A stretch of DNA of 64,000 bases from Mycobacteriales bacterium (GTDB lineage: Bacteria > Actinomycetota > Actinomycetes > DATLTS01): positions 1 to 64,000 of the forward strand of contig DATLTS010000057.1 in assembly GCA_035533475.1 (NCBI GenBank), in the 5' to 3' direction. Under the pieces are notes generated by a model. It did not search any database, was not told where the DNA came from, and saw only the letters and a list, made by a program, of their open reading frames with translations. Positions 1 to 8,025 of this stretch are shown here, in pieces. Numbering within the stretch: the stretch's first letter is position 1; every line of letters begins with the position of its first letter. The translations under genes were made by a program, and so were the position numbers.

Positions 1-167
1 CCGTCCACCCAGTCGGTGGCGCCGAGGACCGCGAGAAGGATGGCCGCCGCAGTCTGCCGGTGCGCTCCGAAGAGCAGCCACAAGAAGATCGGGATGCAGA
101 CGAGCCGCCCCATGGTGATCACGTTGGGTGCGGTCAGGATCCGGTCCAGACCTTCTTGATCCTCCAC
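1..167 (-). CDS. CDP-alcohol phosphatidyltransferase, N-terminal part (cut by window edge)
   Basis: The first 55 codons are present, running off the left edge of the window. The start is GTG at 167. The protein opens with a short polar stretch, then APNVITMGRLVCIP, typical of the first membrane helix of phosphatidylglycerophosphate or cardiolipin synthases, then a hydrophobic helix and TDWVDG, which begins the CDP-alcohol phosphotransferase signature (DGxxAR...). Such enzymes transfer a phosphatidyl group from CDP-diacylglycerol to an alcohol acceptor in the membrane. The acceptor cannot be told from this fragment. It is divergent from the DUF1015 gene, with 60 bp between the starts. Confidence 0.8.
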   Translation of the reverse strand, partial: MEDQEGLDRILTAPNVITMGRLVCIPIFLWLLFGAHRQTAAAILLAVLGATDWVD

Positions 168-227
168 GACCCGAGTCTACGGGAGCCGCCTCGTCAGGCC
201 CGGTGCATGGTGTGCCAGAGTGGCGCC

Positions 228-1430
228 ATGCCTCGATTCGAACCCTTCCGTGGCCTGCGCTACAACCCGGACGAGGCGCCCATCGCGCAGCTGATCGCCC
301 CGCCCTACGACGTGATCGGTTCGGCCGAGCGCGTGCACCTCGCGACCCGCCATGCCGCCAACGCGGTGCTGGTCGAACTGCCGGAGCCCGATCTCCAGGG
401 CGGCCGCGACCGCTACAAGGTGGCGGCCGATCTCTTCGAGATGTGGCAGGCGGAGGGCATCGTTCTCACCGACCCGGTCCCCTGCCTGTATCCCTACCGT
501 ATGACCGACACCGCCGGTCGCTCCTCCACCGGGGTCCTCGGTGCTTTGGGGTTGGCCGATCCGGGCGAGGAGAGTGACATCCTCCCGCACGAGCAGACGC
601 TCCCCAAGCCCAAGAGCGACCGCCTTGATCTGTTGCGAGCCACCGGGGCCAACCTCTCCCCCATCTGGGGACTCTCCATGAGCCCCGGACTCACTGCGAC
701 CTTCGACCCCACCGATGACGAACCGGTGGTCGACGCCTTCGACGATGATGGGGTCCGCCACCAGCTCTGGGTGCTCAACGACCAGGACTCCATCGCGGCC
801 ATTGCGGCCGCGGTGGCCAAGGCGCCGGTGGTCATAGCGGACGGGCACCACCGTTACGAGACGGCGCGGGCGTACCAGGCCGAATGTCGTGAGGCCAACG
901 GCGGCCAGGCGGGGCCGCACGACCTTGTGCTTGCGCTCATTGTGGAGTTGGCCGAGGAGCAACTCACCGTAGGAGCCATCCACCGCACCATCACCGGTCT
1001 GCCGGAGGGATTCGATCTCATCGGTGCCCTCTCGGTGCAATTCGATCTGGTCCGGGCCGGTGCCGCCGACGACCGCACGCTCGGAGCGCTGGCCGACGCC
1101 AACTCTCTCGCCCTGGTGACGGGCGGCGACGCCTATCTCCTTCTCCCGCACTCGGCGACCTACGAGGAGGCCGGCAACGAACTCGACTCCAGCCTCATTG
1201 CCGCCGCGCTCTCGCACCTGCCTCCGCACGAGTCCTCCCATCGCCATTCCCTTGCTGAGGTCATGGAGGCGATGGCCGCCGGCGACGCCCAGGCGGCGTT
1301 CCTGCTGCGTCCGGTCACCGTCAGCCAGATTGAGGAGTGGGCCGAGGCTCGGCGCCGCATGCCGCCCAAGACGACCTACTTCAGCCCAAAGCCCCGGACG
1401 GGCATGGTCTTCCGCTCGCTCGACCCCTGA
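228..1430 (+). CDS. DUF1015 family protein
   Basis: A 400-residue protein. The frame is open from base 60, but I start at the ATG at 228 because MPRFEPFRGLRYNP is the conserved beginning of the family and upstream codons overlap the divergent gene. Recognisable blocks are LIAPPYDVI near residue 25 and ADGHHRYETARAY near residue 205, the family hallmark. No signal peptide or membrane segment is seen, so it is probably cytoplasmic. Function is not established for actinobacterial members; from memory, some relatives elsewhere have been linked to serine phosphorylation, which I do not transfer. The downstream gap is occupied by the tnpB element. Confidence 0.85.
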   Translation: MPRFEPFRGLRYNPDEAPIAQLIAPPYDVIGSAERVHLATRHAANAVLVELPEPDLQGGRDRYKVAADLFEMWQAEGIVLTDPVPCLYPYRMTDTAGRSSTGVLGALGLADPGEESDILPHEQTLPKPKSDRLDLLRATGANLSPIWGLSMSPGLTATFDPTDDEPVVDAFDDDGVRHQLWVLNDQDSIAAIAAAVAKAPVVIADGHHRYETARAYQAECREANGGQAGPHDLVLALIVELAEEQLTVGAIHRTITGLPEGFDLIGALSVQFDLVRAGAADDRTLGALADANSLALVTGGDAYLLLPHSATYEEAGNELDSSLIAAALSHLPPHESSHRHSLAEVMEAMAAGDAQAAFLLRPVTVSQIEEWAEARRRMPPKTTYFSPKPRTGMVFRSLDP

Positions 1431-1448
1431 TCGTCCCCCGGCTAAGTC

Positions 1449-1458
1449 AGGCGGCGAC
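1449..1458. repeat. Left copy of 10-bp flanking direct repeat (target-site duplication)
   Basis: AGGCGGCGAC lies immediately outside the left end of the tnpB element and recurs exactly at 3121-3130 outside the right end. Read on the minus strand it is the last codons of the small membrane ORF (Val-Ala-Ala), which explains its origin as target sequence. Confidence 0.75.
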
Positions 1459-1459
1459 C

Positions 1460-1506
1460 AGTACGGCAAATAGGTGAGACGGCGTACCTCAAACATGAGG
1501 GATAAC
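1460..1506 (+). repeat. Left terminal inverted repeat of tnpB element
   Basis: Pairs with 3073-3119. The outermost block AGTACGGCAAAT is identical in both ends, and GGTGAGACG follows in both. The inner part contains the hairpin CCTCA-AACA-TGAGG at 1487-1500. Confidence 0.8.
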
Positions 1507-1540
1507 GGGCCCTGTTACACCCTCTCGGCACAATGGAGCC

Positions 1541-2977
1541 ATGGCCGAGGGGTGCGTGACCAGAGCAGTTGTCTTCACGTTGGACCCATCGCGTGCTCAA
1601 GAACGTCTGGCTTACTCCTACGCAGGATCTCGGCGCTTTGCCTACAACTGGGCCATCGGAGCGATGGGGGAGAACCTCAAGATCCGATCCGCTGAATGAG
1701 CGGCCGGGGTAGCCGAATCAGACCTGACCCCGTCGCTGTCATGGTCCGCCTTCAGCCTGAACAAGACCTTCAACGCGGTCAAAGAGAGCGTGGCGCCGTG
1801 GTGGCGTGAGGTCTCTATGCACGCCTTCCGATCTGGCATCGCTGATGCGGCGGCTGCGCTGGCCAACTTCAGAGATTCGAAGAAGGGCGTCCGGGCCGGC
1901 AGGAAGGTCGGTTTCCCCAACTTCAAGTCGCGCAATCGTTGTACTCCCTCGGTCAGCTTCGTCGAGATCAACCACCAGCTGTCCTGGCTCCATCCCGACC
2001 GACACCACATCCGGCTCATGTTGCCCCAGTCACCATCTGACCCTGACGTGAAGCGCAGGGCAGCCAATCTCGTGTGGGTCCACACCACCGAATCGACGCG
2101 CCGGCTCTATAACCTGGTCGAGCAGGGCCGGGCCCGGATCCAAAAGGTGACGGTCTCGTGCCGAGGTGGTCGCTGGCAGGTGTCCTTCTCGGTGCGTTAC
2201 TTGCTGGGGCTGCCGAGCCGCCGGCCAATTGCCCATTCGAGCCGCCAAGGCGGCATCGTGGGTCTCGATGCTGGGCTCACCCACCTGGCCACCCTTGATC
2301 GGATCGTGCCTGGGCTCACCGACGACGATGGTCACATCGCCAACCCCAGAGTCCTTGCTGCCCAGCTCAAGAAGCTGGCCAAGCTGGACCGGGCCCTCTC
2401 TCGCACCAAAAGGCCATCGCGAAGCGAGCGGGGGTCGAAGAACCGGGCCAAGCTGTGCCACCGCCGGGCTCGACTGCACGGCAAGGTGGCCAGAACCCGG
2501 GCGCTCTACCTGCACCACTTGACCAACACCCTGGTCGACCGCTTCGACGCGGTGGCCATCGAGGACCTTGGCGTGGCCGCCATGTCGAACCGTAAGCATC
2601 ACCTCGGTCGATCCATGGCCGACGCGAGTCTGGGCGAGTTGCGCCGCCAGCTCGTCTACAAGAGCGCCGATCGGTCCACCACGCTGGTTGTCGTGGGCCG
2701 CTTTTACCCCTCGTCGAAGACCTGTTCGGGCTGTGGAGCAGTGAAAGCCAAGCTCCTCCTCAGCACGCGAAACTTCGAATGTGACAGCTGCGAGATGTCG
2801 CTCAATCGCGACGTCAACGCAGCACGCAACATCGCCCGGGAAGGAGCACGGCTCCTCTCTGAGCAGAGCAGTACCGCAGAGCAGTCCGTCGCGGGGTTAC
2901 GACCCGAGACGCTAAACGCTGACCCGAGACAGCAGAAGACCAGCGGGGCTCACGCCTCGATGGCAGCGGTCGCCTGA
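1541..2977 (+). pseudogene. tnpB: TnpB (RNA-guided nuclease family) with in-frame stop
   Basis: From the ATG at 1541 the frame encodes a TnpB of 478 codons, but codon 53 is TGA at 1697-1699, after which the same frame continues uninterrupted to 2977. Homology is convincing on both sides of the stop (VTRAVVFTLDPSRAQERL before, SWSAFSLNKTFNAVK after). RuvC-like catalytic acidic residues appear intact: Asp in GLDAGLTH, Glu in AIEDLGV, and Asp in NRDVNAARN. The zinc finger CSGCG...CDSC is also intact. An internal ATG at 1808 could give a truncated product lacking the N-terminal wedge. It could be readthrough, a recent mutation or a base-call error. Confidence 0.85.
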
Positions 2978-3072
2978 GGGCAGAACCAAGCAGCACGGCC
3001 GGCTTCGAGCGGCAGTGCGTGGGACTTGGACGGGGTGCTGGCAACGGTGCCCGGTCGGCAGATGGTGAAGGA

Positions 3073-3119
3073 GTTAGCCCCCACTTCTGGGGTACTTCGT
3101 CTCACCCATTTGCCGTACT
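3073..3119 (-). repeat. Right terminal inverted repeat of tnpB element
   Basis: Inverted partner of 1460-1506 (38 of 47 positions identical). It contains hairpin CCCCA-CTTC-TGGGG at 3079-3092. The outermost T of this end supplies part of the TAA stop of the interrupted small ORF on the minus strand. Confidence 0.8.
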
Positions 3120-3292
3120 TAGGCGGCGACGAGCAGGACCGATATGCCACCCATCACGAGCACCATGATTGAGGCGATCGCCATGATTGGGAGCAGAAGG
3201 TCCCACGACACCACAGACTGTGCGTCCATCTCCGGCGCGTCACCGCTGACCGCTGACCCGAGGACGCTCACGGAGTTCAGATCGTTCACCAC
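3119..3292 (-). CDS. Small predicted membrane protein, 3' end rewritten by the insertion
   Basis: A 57-codon minus-strand ORF starting at one of two adjacent GTGs (3292 or 3289). The N-terminal half is polar; the C-terminal half (LLLPIMAIASIMVLVMGG onward) is one strong membrane helix ending in LLVAA. The TAA stop is created by the end of the tnpB element. In the left flank of the element the same codons are followed by TGA, so the ancestral protein probably ended at the same residue. No homologue is recognised. The ORF is too short to be certain, but the target-site logic supports it. Confidence 0.4.
   Translation of the reverse strand: MVNDLNSVSVLGSAVSGDAPEMDAQSVVSWDLLLPIMAIASIMVLVMGGISVLLVAA
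3121..3130. repeat. Right copy of 10-bp flanking direct repeat
   Basis: Exact copy of 1449-1458 (AGGCGGCGAC), directly abutting the right end of the tnpB element. Confidence 0.75.
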
Positions 3293-3419
3293 GCCATGGT
3301 GGTCGCGCCGGGGTGCAACACTCGATCAATTCGCGTTGCAGACCGGTTGCACCAGCCGCCCCCCACCCAGCTCACGCTATTGATGGCCCGTTCTTCCAAG
3401 GGCTTCGCGGATGGGTCGG

Positions 3420-3983
3420 CTAGCGCGCCACGCGGTAGTGGAGGTAGACGACTCTGGAGGCGAATGTGCGGGTCTCGACGAGTTCGAGATCCACCCGGCG
3501 CTGGCGCTGGGAAAAGAACGGAATGCCACCGCCAACCAGCACCGGGTAGACCCTGGCCCGGTACTCGTCGATCAGACCCAACGCGGCCGCCTCGGCGGCG
3601 AGGGTCGCTCCACCGATCGCGATTTCGCCCTCCCCCGGCTCGGCTCGCAACCGCTCGACCTCCTCCGCCAGGCCGCCGGAGGCCAGGCGGGCATTGCCCT
3701 GCACCGCCGACAGCGTGGTGGAGAACACCACCTTTGGGAGCGGCTTCCAGATCGCGGCCCACTCGAGCATTGAGTCGTCGAGCGATGGATCCTGGTCGGC
3801 GGTCTCCCAATACAGCATCGTCTCGGACAGCCGTCGTCCCAACAGGTGGACGCCGACCTCTCGTATCTCGTCGGTGACGAAGCGAAAGACCTCCTCGTCG
3901 GGGGCCGTCCAGTCGAAGTCGCCGTCCGACCCGACGATGTAGCCGTCAAGTGAGACGCCCATCAAATAGGTCACGCTGCGCAT
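3420..3983 (-). CDS. Dihydrofolate reductase family protein (RibD C-terminal-like)
   Basis: A 187-residue protein starting MRSVTYLMGVSLDGYI, the typical opening of the RibD_C/DHFR-like family (YyaP and YwjB types). Further blocks are LLGRRLSETMLYW, a KVVFSTTL strand, a GEIAIGGATLA nucleotide-binding loop near residue 120, and YPVLVGGGIPFF near 150. The family binds NADPH-like cofactors, but most stand-alone members have no proven substrate. An upstream sequence rich in AGGAGGA precedes the ATG. It is a single gene beside the IS110 element. Confidence 0.85.
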   Translation of the reverse strand: MRSVTYLMGVSLDGYIVGSDGDFDWTAPDEEVFRFVTDEIREVGVHLLGRRLSETMLYWETADQDPSLDDSMLEWAAIWKPLPKVVFSTTLSAVQGNARLASGGLAEEVERLRAEPGEGEIAIGGATLAAEAAALGLIDEYRARVYPVLVGGGIPFFSQRQRRVDLELVETRTFASRVVYLHYRVAR

Positions 3984-4310
3984 CAGAAGTCCTCCTCGGC
4001 AACGGGTTCGACTCGAGCCCGAGGATCACGTGCCCCGCGTCGGCAAGGGCGTTCACGGCGCGCTACGTCGTGCGAGTGCCACCAGATCTCACCATTGGCG
4101 TCGACGTGGCGGACTCAGCCACATCATGAGGGAGTGCGGCGAGGTCATCAACAGCGGGCACGAGCGCACGGTATCGCCGACTTGCGTCATCTGATGCGAG
4201 GCGCACCCGGACCACAGGACACGTAGGCATGGCCGTCGCCGGAAGCCACGCCGACGACCAGATCTGGCATCACCGCTCGCTTCGCGGCGGACATCCCAGG
4301 TTCTTTTCTG
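3984..4310. other. Non-coding interval on the 3' side of the IS110 transposase
   Basis: No gene with convincing composition was seen. Part of it should belong to the downstream non-coding end of the IS110 element, but IS110 elements lack clear inverted ends, so the boundary cannot be placed by eye. Confidence 0.4.
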
Positions 4311-5549
4311 TCAAGCCGCTGCGGTCGCGTGGTGGGGCCAGGCTTTCTGCTCGTCGTAGAGGGTGCGGTGCTTGAGGCAGCCGTGGAGGATCCCCACCTG
4401 GCGGTTGGCGAGCTGGCGGATCGCTGCTTGGTGGCCGATCTTCCTGGCCCGCAGAGAGAGGTAGTAGGCGCGGGCGCCGGGCGATCCGCGCATCGAGGAG
4501 AAGGCCCATTGCTGCACGGCGTCGGCGAGGCGATGGTTGCGCGCGTAGCGGGCCAGCACGACCTTCTTCGTCCCTGAGGCCCTGGTGATCGGGGACGTGC
4601 CGGCATAGTTCTTCCGAGACTTCGCATCGGCGTAGCGATCGGGGTCATCACCGAACTCCGCGAGGACCCGGGCGCCGAGGATCACACCGAGACCAGGTTG
4701 GCTGGTGAAGATCTCAGCGTCCGGGTGACGGTCAAAAAGCTTGGCCACCACCACCCCGAGCGCGTCGATCTCAGCCACGAGGGCGGTGATGACCCGGACC
4801 TCAGCGACGACGATCGCCGAGAACGCGTTCTGCACTGCGGTGCTCTGCCGCAGCGCGGGTGCGCGCAAGACGGCTTGGATGTCCTCGACGCGTTGGTCGA
4901 TCTTGCGCCGCTTCGCCCGGCGCAGGGCCGCCACGATCCTCGCCTTGGACAGCTGCGCGGCCACATCGGGGTCCGGCGCCGCGGCGAGCAGCTCGAGGGA
5001 CTCGGGTGCGTCGAGGTCTGCAAATGCTTGCAGGGCAGCGGGAAAGTACTCCCGAAGGGCGCTGCGCAAGCGGAGCAGGTGGCGGGTTCGGTCCCAGATC
5101 ATCGACTGATGGGCGCGCGCGAGCAGCTTCAACGCCTCACCGTCATCGGAGTCACCAGTCACCGAGCGGTGGTGCGCACGGTCCAGGCGAACGATCTCGG
5201 CCAGGACGTGAGCGTCCCCGGCGTCGCTTTTCGCCCCAGACGTCGAGTGCCGTTCCCGATATCGGGCGGTGGACATCGGGTTGATCGCGAACACCTCGTA
5301 GCCCGCCGTGATCAACGCCGCGACCCACGGCCCACGTTCGGTCTCGATCCCGATCTTCACTTGGCCCGCGGCCTCCACCGAGTCGAGCTGGGACCGTTCC
5401 GGCGGCATCGCCGCGGCGATCAGCTCATGCAACTTGCTGAGCCCCTCAAGGCCCTCGGGAAGTCGCTTCTTCACCAGCCGCCGACCCTCAGCGTCGAGGA
5501 TCTCGACGTCGTGATGGTCCTCAGCCCAATCATCACCCACGAACAGCAT
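4311..5549 (-). CDS. IS110 family transposase (DEDD plus Tnp domains)
   Basis: 412 residues from the ATG at 5549, preceded by GGAAGGAG. The N-terminal RuvC-like DEDD domain shows Asp in VGDDWAEDHHDV, Glu in GIETERGP, and two Asp in AKSDAGDAHVLAEI. After a helical linker, the C-terminal Transposase_20 domain has QPGLGVILGARVLAEFGDD and AGTSPITRASGTK, where the catalytic serine lies. The length is normal and the frame intact, so the element may be active. Relatives are guided by a bridge RNA transcribed from a non-coding end. An alternative upstream start at 5645 adds residues without family resemblance. Confidence 0.9.
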   Translation of the reverse strand: MLFVGDDWAEDHHDVEILDAEGRRLVKKRLPEGLEGLSKLHELIAAAMPPERSQLDSVEAAGQVKIGIETERGPWVAALITAGYEVFAINPMSTARYRERHSTSGAKSDAGDAHVLAEIVRLDRAHHRSVTGDSDDGEALKLLARAHQSMIWDRTRHLLRLRSALREYFPAALQAFADLDAPESLELLAAAPDPDVAAQLSKARIVAALRRAKRRKIDQRVEDIQAVLRAPALRQSTAVQNAFSAIVVAEVRVITALVAEIDALGVVVAKLFDRHPDAEIFTSQPGLGVILGARVLAEFGDDPDRYADAKSRKNYAGTSPITRASGTKKVVLARYARNHRLADAVQQWAFSSMRGSPGARAYYLSLRARKIGHQAAIRQLANRQVGILHGCLKHRTLYDEQKAWPHHATAAA

Positions 5550-5786
5550 CACTTCTCCTTCCGCGTGGACCTGCCGTAAGCAGCGTGGAGGAGACACCCG
5601 CGATCTAATGGACAAGTGCTCACCGTGAACACCGGGGCACGACATCCCAGCAGCAATCTCGCCTCCTCACGACCAGTGGGCGCACGGTCTGCCGCAAGAC
5701 CTCGTCCAGGATCAGATGAGAAGAGTGCTGACCCACCAGCCGCTACCAGCACCGAGTCTGCCGGAGCCCTCGGTAGAACCCATTAG
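5550..5786. other. Non-coding 5' side of IS110, candidate bridge-RNA region
   Basis: About 240 bases upstream of the transposase carry no gene. In IS110-group elements (as opposed to the IS1111 group) the bridge RNA is encoded on this side. I infer the location from family knowledge only; I did not fold it or find the target- and donor-binding loops. Confidence 0.35.
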
Positions 5787-5867
5787 ATGAGTGCGTTCCA
5801 GCACTTCGGGCGATGCGCGCTGGCACGCGAACGCCGGCGCCACCTGCCAGACGGCACAATCAGGCGC

Positions 5868-6827
5868 GTGATCGAACCCGATGTGCGCGGACTTGCCGAC
5901 CAGGAACTTGCCGGTTACATCGAGCAGCTACGCGCCCATCCCGGTGCCTCCGCGCGCGCACTCGGAGCGACGGGACTTCGTGAGAGCTCCGCGCAGCGCG
6001 CAGCTGCGCGACCGCCAGGCCCGGACCTGGCGTTCGTTGAGGACTTGAACGGGGACAACGGCGTGCCTGTCCGGCTGTACCGGCCGTGCTTGGAGCCCAG
6101 ACCGCTGCTGGTCTACTTCCACGGCGGTGGGTGGACGCTCGGGGACCTGGCGTCGCACGACCGACTCTGCCGGCTGCTGTCGCACGTTGCCGACGTCGCG
6201 GTGCTCGCCGTCGACTACCGGCGAGCCCCTGAGAACCCCTGGCCCGCCGCGGTTGAGGACGCTGTCGACGCCGTCCACTGGGCTCGTCGCGAGGCCCTTA
6301 AGCTCGTCGGGACCACCGTGATCGGCGTTGGCGGCGACAGTGCGGGCGGCAACATCGCCACGCTGGCTTGCCTGGAGCTTCGGGATGCGGGCGAGCAGCT
6401 ACCGGATGCCCAGGTGCTGGCGTATCCCAACACCGATCTGACCTTCTCCCAGCCAAGCGTCGCGACCAAAGCGGCTGGCTGGGGACTGGAGGCCGATGAC
6501 GCGCACTGGTTCGCCGAGCAGTGGGTCCCGGAGCTCGCGAAGCGACATGACCCGCGAGTGAGCCCGCTCCTGGAACCCGACCTAGCCGGGTTGCCACGTG
6601 CCGTCATCGTGACAGCGGAGCACGACCCGCTGCGCGACGAGGGCGACGCGTACGCGGCTGCCCTGAGGGCAGCCGGCGTTCAGGTCACTTGGAGATGCGA
6701 GCCTGGCTTGATCCACGGCTTCCTCGGCCTCGACCTCGTCTCGCCGGCGGCGGGCCGGGCGGTCGAGCGCCTATGTCAGGACGTCCGGTCAGCCCTTGGT
6801 GTAGCGGCCGGTTCTCCACGTCCATGA
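5868..6827 (+). CDS. Alpha/beta hydrolase, hormone-sensitive-lipase-like esterase
   Basis: 319 residues from GTG at 5868. The frame is open from an ATG at 5787, but that start lies at the IS110 edge and adds unrelated residues. The protein has the HSL oxyanion motif HGGGW, nucleophile elbow GDSAGGN, an acid in EHDPLRDEGD, and His in LIHGF, so the catalytic triad is complete. Family members hydrolyse short- or medium-chain esters in the cytoplasm. The natural substrate is unknown. It stands alone, with 158 bp of non-coding sequence before the VapBC module. Confidence 0.85.
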   Translation: MIEPDVRGLADQELAGYIEQLRAHPGASARALGATGLRESSAQRAAARPPGPDLAFVEDLNGDNGVPVRLYRPCLEPRPLLVYFHGGGWTLGDLASHDRLCRLLSHVADVAVLAVDYRRAPENPWPAAVEDAVDAVHWARREALKLVGTTVIGVGGDSAGGNIATLACLELRDAGEQLPDAQVLAYPNTDLTFSQPSVATKAAGWGLEADDAHWFAEQWVPELAKRHDPRVSPLLEPDLAGLPRAVIVTAEHDPLRDEGDAYAAALRAAGVQVTWRCEPGLIHGFLGLDLVSPAAGRAVERLCQDVRSALGVAAGSPRP

Positions 6828-6984
6828 CCGGCAAGGACCTGCCAGCGGCATGAGCGAACGTGCCGGTCGGTCGCTGCGGGCTACCGACCACCGGACAACG
6901 AGCTCGACACGGTGTTCCCGCGGTCCAGGCAAGGTCGAGGACCGGCCTTCGATCCGGTGGACCTCGGGCTGGTTCCCGCTGTCG

Positions 6985-7377
6985 TCACCAGGTGATGGTC
7001 AGGCCGCGCAGGTGATGGAATGCCTCATCACGGGTCACGAGCGCAGCATGATGGAGCAACGACTGCGCGGCGAGCATCCGGTCGAACGGATCGGAATGGT
7101 CCCAGTCGAGACTTCCGGCACGGATCGCGTCCGTTGCCGATATGTCGAGGGTCTCAGCCCCGAGCCGGCGGGTGAGGTCGTGGTACTGCGCGAGGAGGAT
7201 GTCGGCCTCGGGCCACTTGCCGGCGCGATGCTTGACGGCCATCTCCCACGCTGTTGCGGCGGACACGAGCAAAGTGTTGGACGGTCCTTCGATCGCGGTA
7301 CGGGCACGGTCGGACAACCGGTCGGGACTGGTGATCGCCCAGACGAAGGCGTGGGTGTCCAGCAGCAGAACGGTCAC
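6985..7377 (-). CDS. vapC: PIN-domain ribonuclease toxin, VapC type
   Basis: 130 residues from GTG at 7377, which overlaps the antitoxin stop in a GTGA arrangement indicating coupled translation. The PIN acidic residues are Asp in LLDTHAF, Glu in TAWEMAVK, Asp in SDPFDRML and Asp in LVTRDEAF, all present, so the toxin looks functional. VapC toxins cleave RNA (often initiator tRNA or rRNA) when the antitoxin is degraded. The target here is unknown. Confidence 0.9.
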   Translation of the reverse strand: MTVLLLDTHAFVWAITSPDRLSDRARTAIEGPSNTLLVSAATAWEMAVKHRAGKWPEADILLAQYHDLTRRLGAETLDISATDAIRAGSLDWDHSDPFDRMLAAQSLLHHAALVTRDEAFHHLRGLTITW

Positions 7378-7595
7378 GACCACGCAGCCAGTTCGGCCTC
7401 GTTGAACGAATCGAACCGCTCGTCGGGCGTGGGTACGTCGAGAAAGCCGAGGGTGCGGGCGGGCGGCGCAGTCACCGGGACGAGCCGGACGAGAGGCTTC
7501 CCGGCGCGGGCCAGGATGACGTCCTCGCCTTTCAGAGCAGCGTCGAGCAACTGCGACAGGTGCGTCTTCGCGTCCGCCACGTTGTGAATAGTCAT
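7374..7595 (-). CDS. vapB: Phd/YefM-type antitoxin (VapB partner)
   Basis: 73 residues beginning MTIHNVADAKTHLSQLLDAA, the classic Phd/YefM N-terminal DNA-binding fold, followed by DVILARAGKPLVRLVPV and an acidic, probably flexible C-terminal tail (DVPTPDERFDSF) that would wrap the PIN toxin. The start codon lies inside an inverted repeat, consistent with autorepression. It overlaps vapC by 4 nt. Confidence 0.9.
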   Translation of the reverse strand: MTIHNVADAKTHLSQLLDAALKGEDVILARAGKPLVRLVPVTAPPARTLGFLDVPTPDERFDSFNEAELAAWS

Positions 7596-7615
7596 GTTGA
7601 CCAGACTAACATGAC
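7591..7615. promoter_or_regulatory. Operator of the vapBC operon
   Basis: A perfect inverted repeat, GTCATGTT (7591-7598) and AACATGAC (7608-7615), separated by 9 nt. The left arm covers the vapB start codon (CAT at 7593-7595). The position and symmetry fit a VapB dimer binding site. Confidence 0.7.
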
Positions 7616-7782
7616 CATCTCGCTCGGTGGCCTACGAGAGGTCGCGCCAGAAGTGCCGTTGCACGTCGTTGCCGTACAGCGAGAGGGGCCGCTTCCGGCT
7701 AGTCAGGGCTACACGGGCAGTGCAACTACGCGACCCGCCCACATCAGCGGATGCGCCGTCAGCGGCAGATGAGTGCGTGCGG

Positions 7783-8025
7783 TCAGGGCAGCAAGTCGAG
7801 GTACTTCTTGCGGCACGGCATCGCGTGGATGACCAACTCAGCCCCGTCCTCGAAGATCAGGACAACGGTTTCCAGCAGGCGAGCACCGGTGTCGAAGCCG
7901 AGCCGTAGTTCTCAGTGCGGTGGGCCGTCATCGTCGAGGGGCTCGATCCACAGTGGCCATTCGGCAGCCTGGACGGCGTCGGGTTCCTCGACACCATGCT
8001 TGAGGGCGCTCGGGTGGACCTTCAC
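7783..8025 (-). pseudogene. Small toxin of a type II toxin-antitoxin pair, interrupted by TGA
   Basis: An 81-codon frame starting at GTG 8025, overlapping the upstream antitoxin stop by 4 nt (GTGA). It begins VKVHPSALKHGVEE and ends VIHAMPCRKKYLDLLP. Codon 38 is TGA (7914-7912), splitting an otherwise continuous reading frame, so only a 37-residue N-terminal peptide would be made. The size, overlap and context match small BrnT/RelE-like toxins; the exact family is my inference. The partner antitoxin remains intact. Confidence 0.7.

Larger units (their letters stand above)
1459..3120 (+). mobile_element. 1.66-kb tnpB-bearing element with inverted ends
   Basis: The element is bounded by an exact 10-bp direct repeat. 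Its ends (1460-1506 and 3073-3119) are inverted repeats identical at 38 of 47 positions by hand alignment. Each end holds a short hairpin (1487-1500 and 3079-3092) whose stem differs between ends by a compensating T-A to C-G change. The only gene is a tnpB with an in-frame stop. No tnpA, serine recombinase or DDE transposase is present, so any movement must have been driven in trans. Classical IS200/IS605 and IS607 elements lack long terminal inverted repeats and target duplications, so this architecture is unusual for a TnpB carrier. Confidence 0.75.

Noticed and set aside
177-1496. A 439-codon minus-strand frame across the DUF1015 gene
   Set aside because: It is Arg/Gly-rich, lacks any domain and mirrors a gene whose plus-strand translation has clear family motifs.
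4187-4291. Short minus-strand ORF (MSAAKRAVMPDLVVGV...) downstream of the IS110 transposase
   Set aside because: 35 codons, no ribosome site, no recognisable domain, and it overlaps the probable element end.
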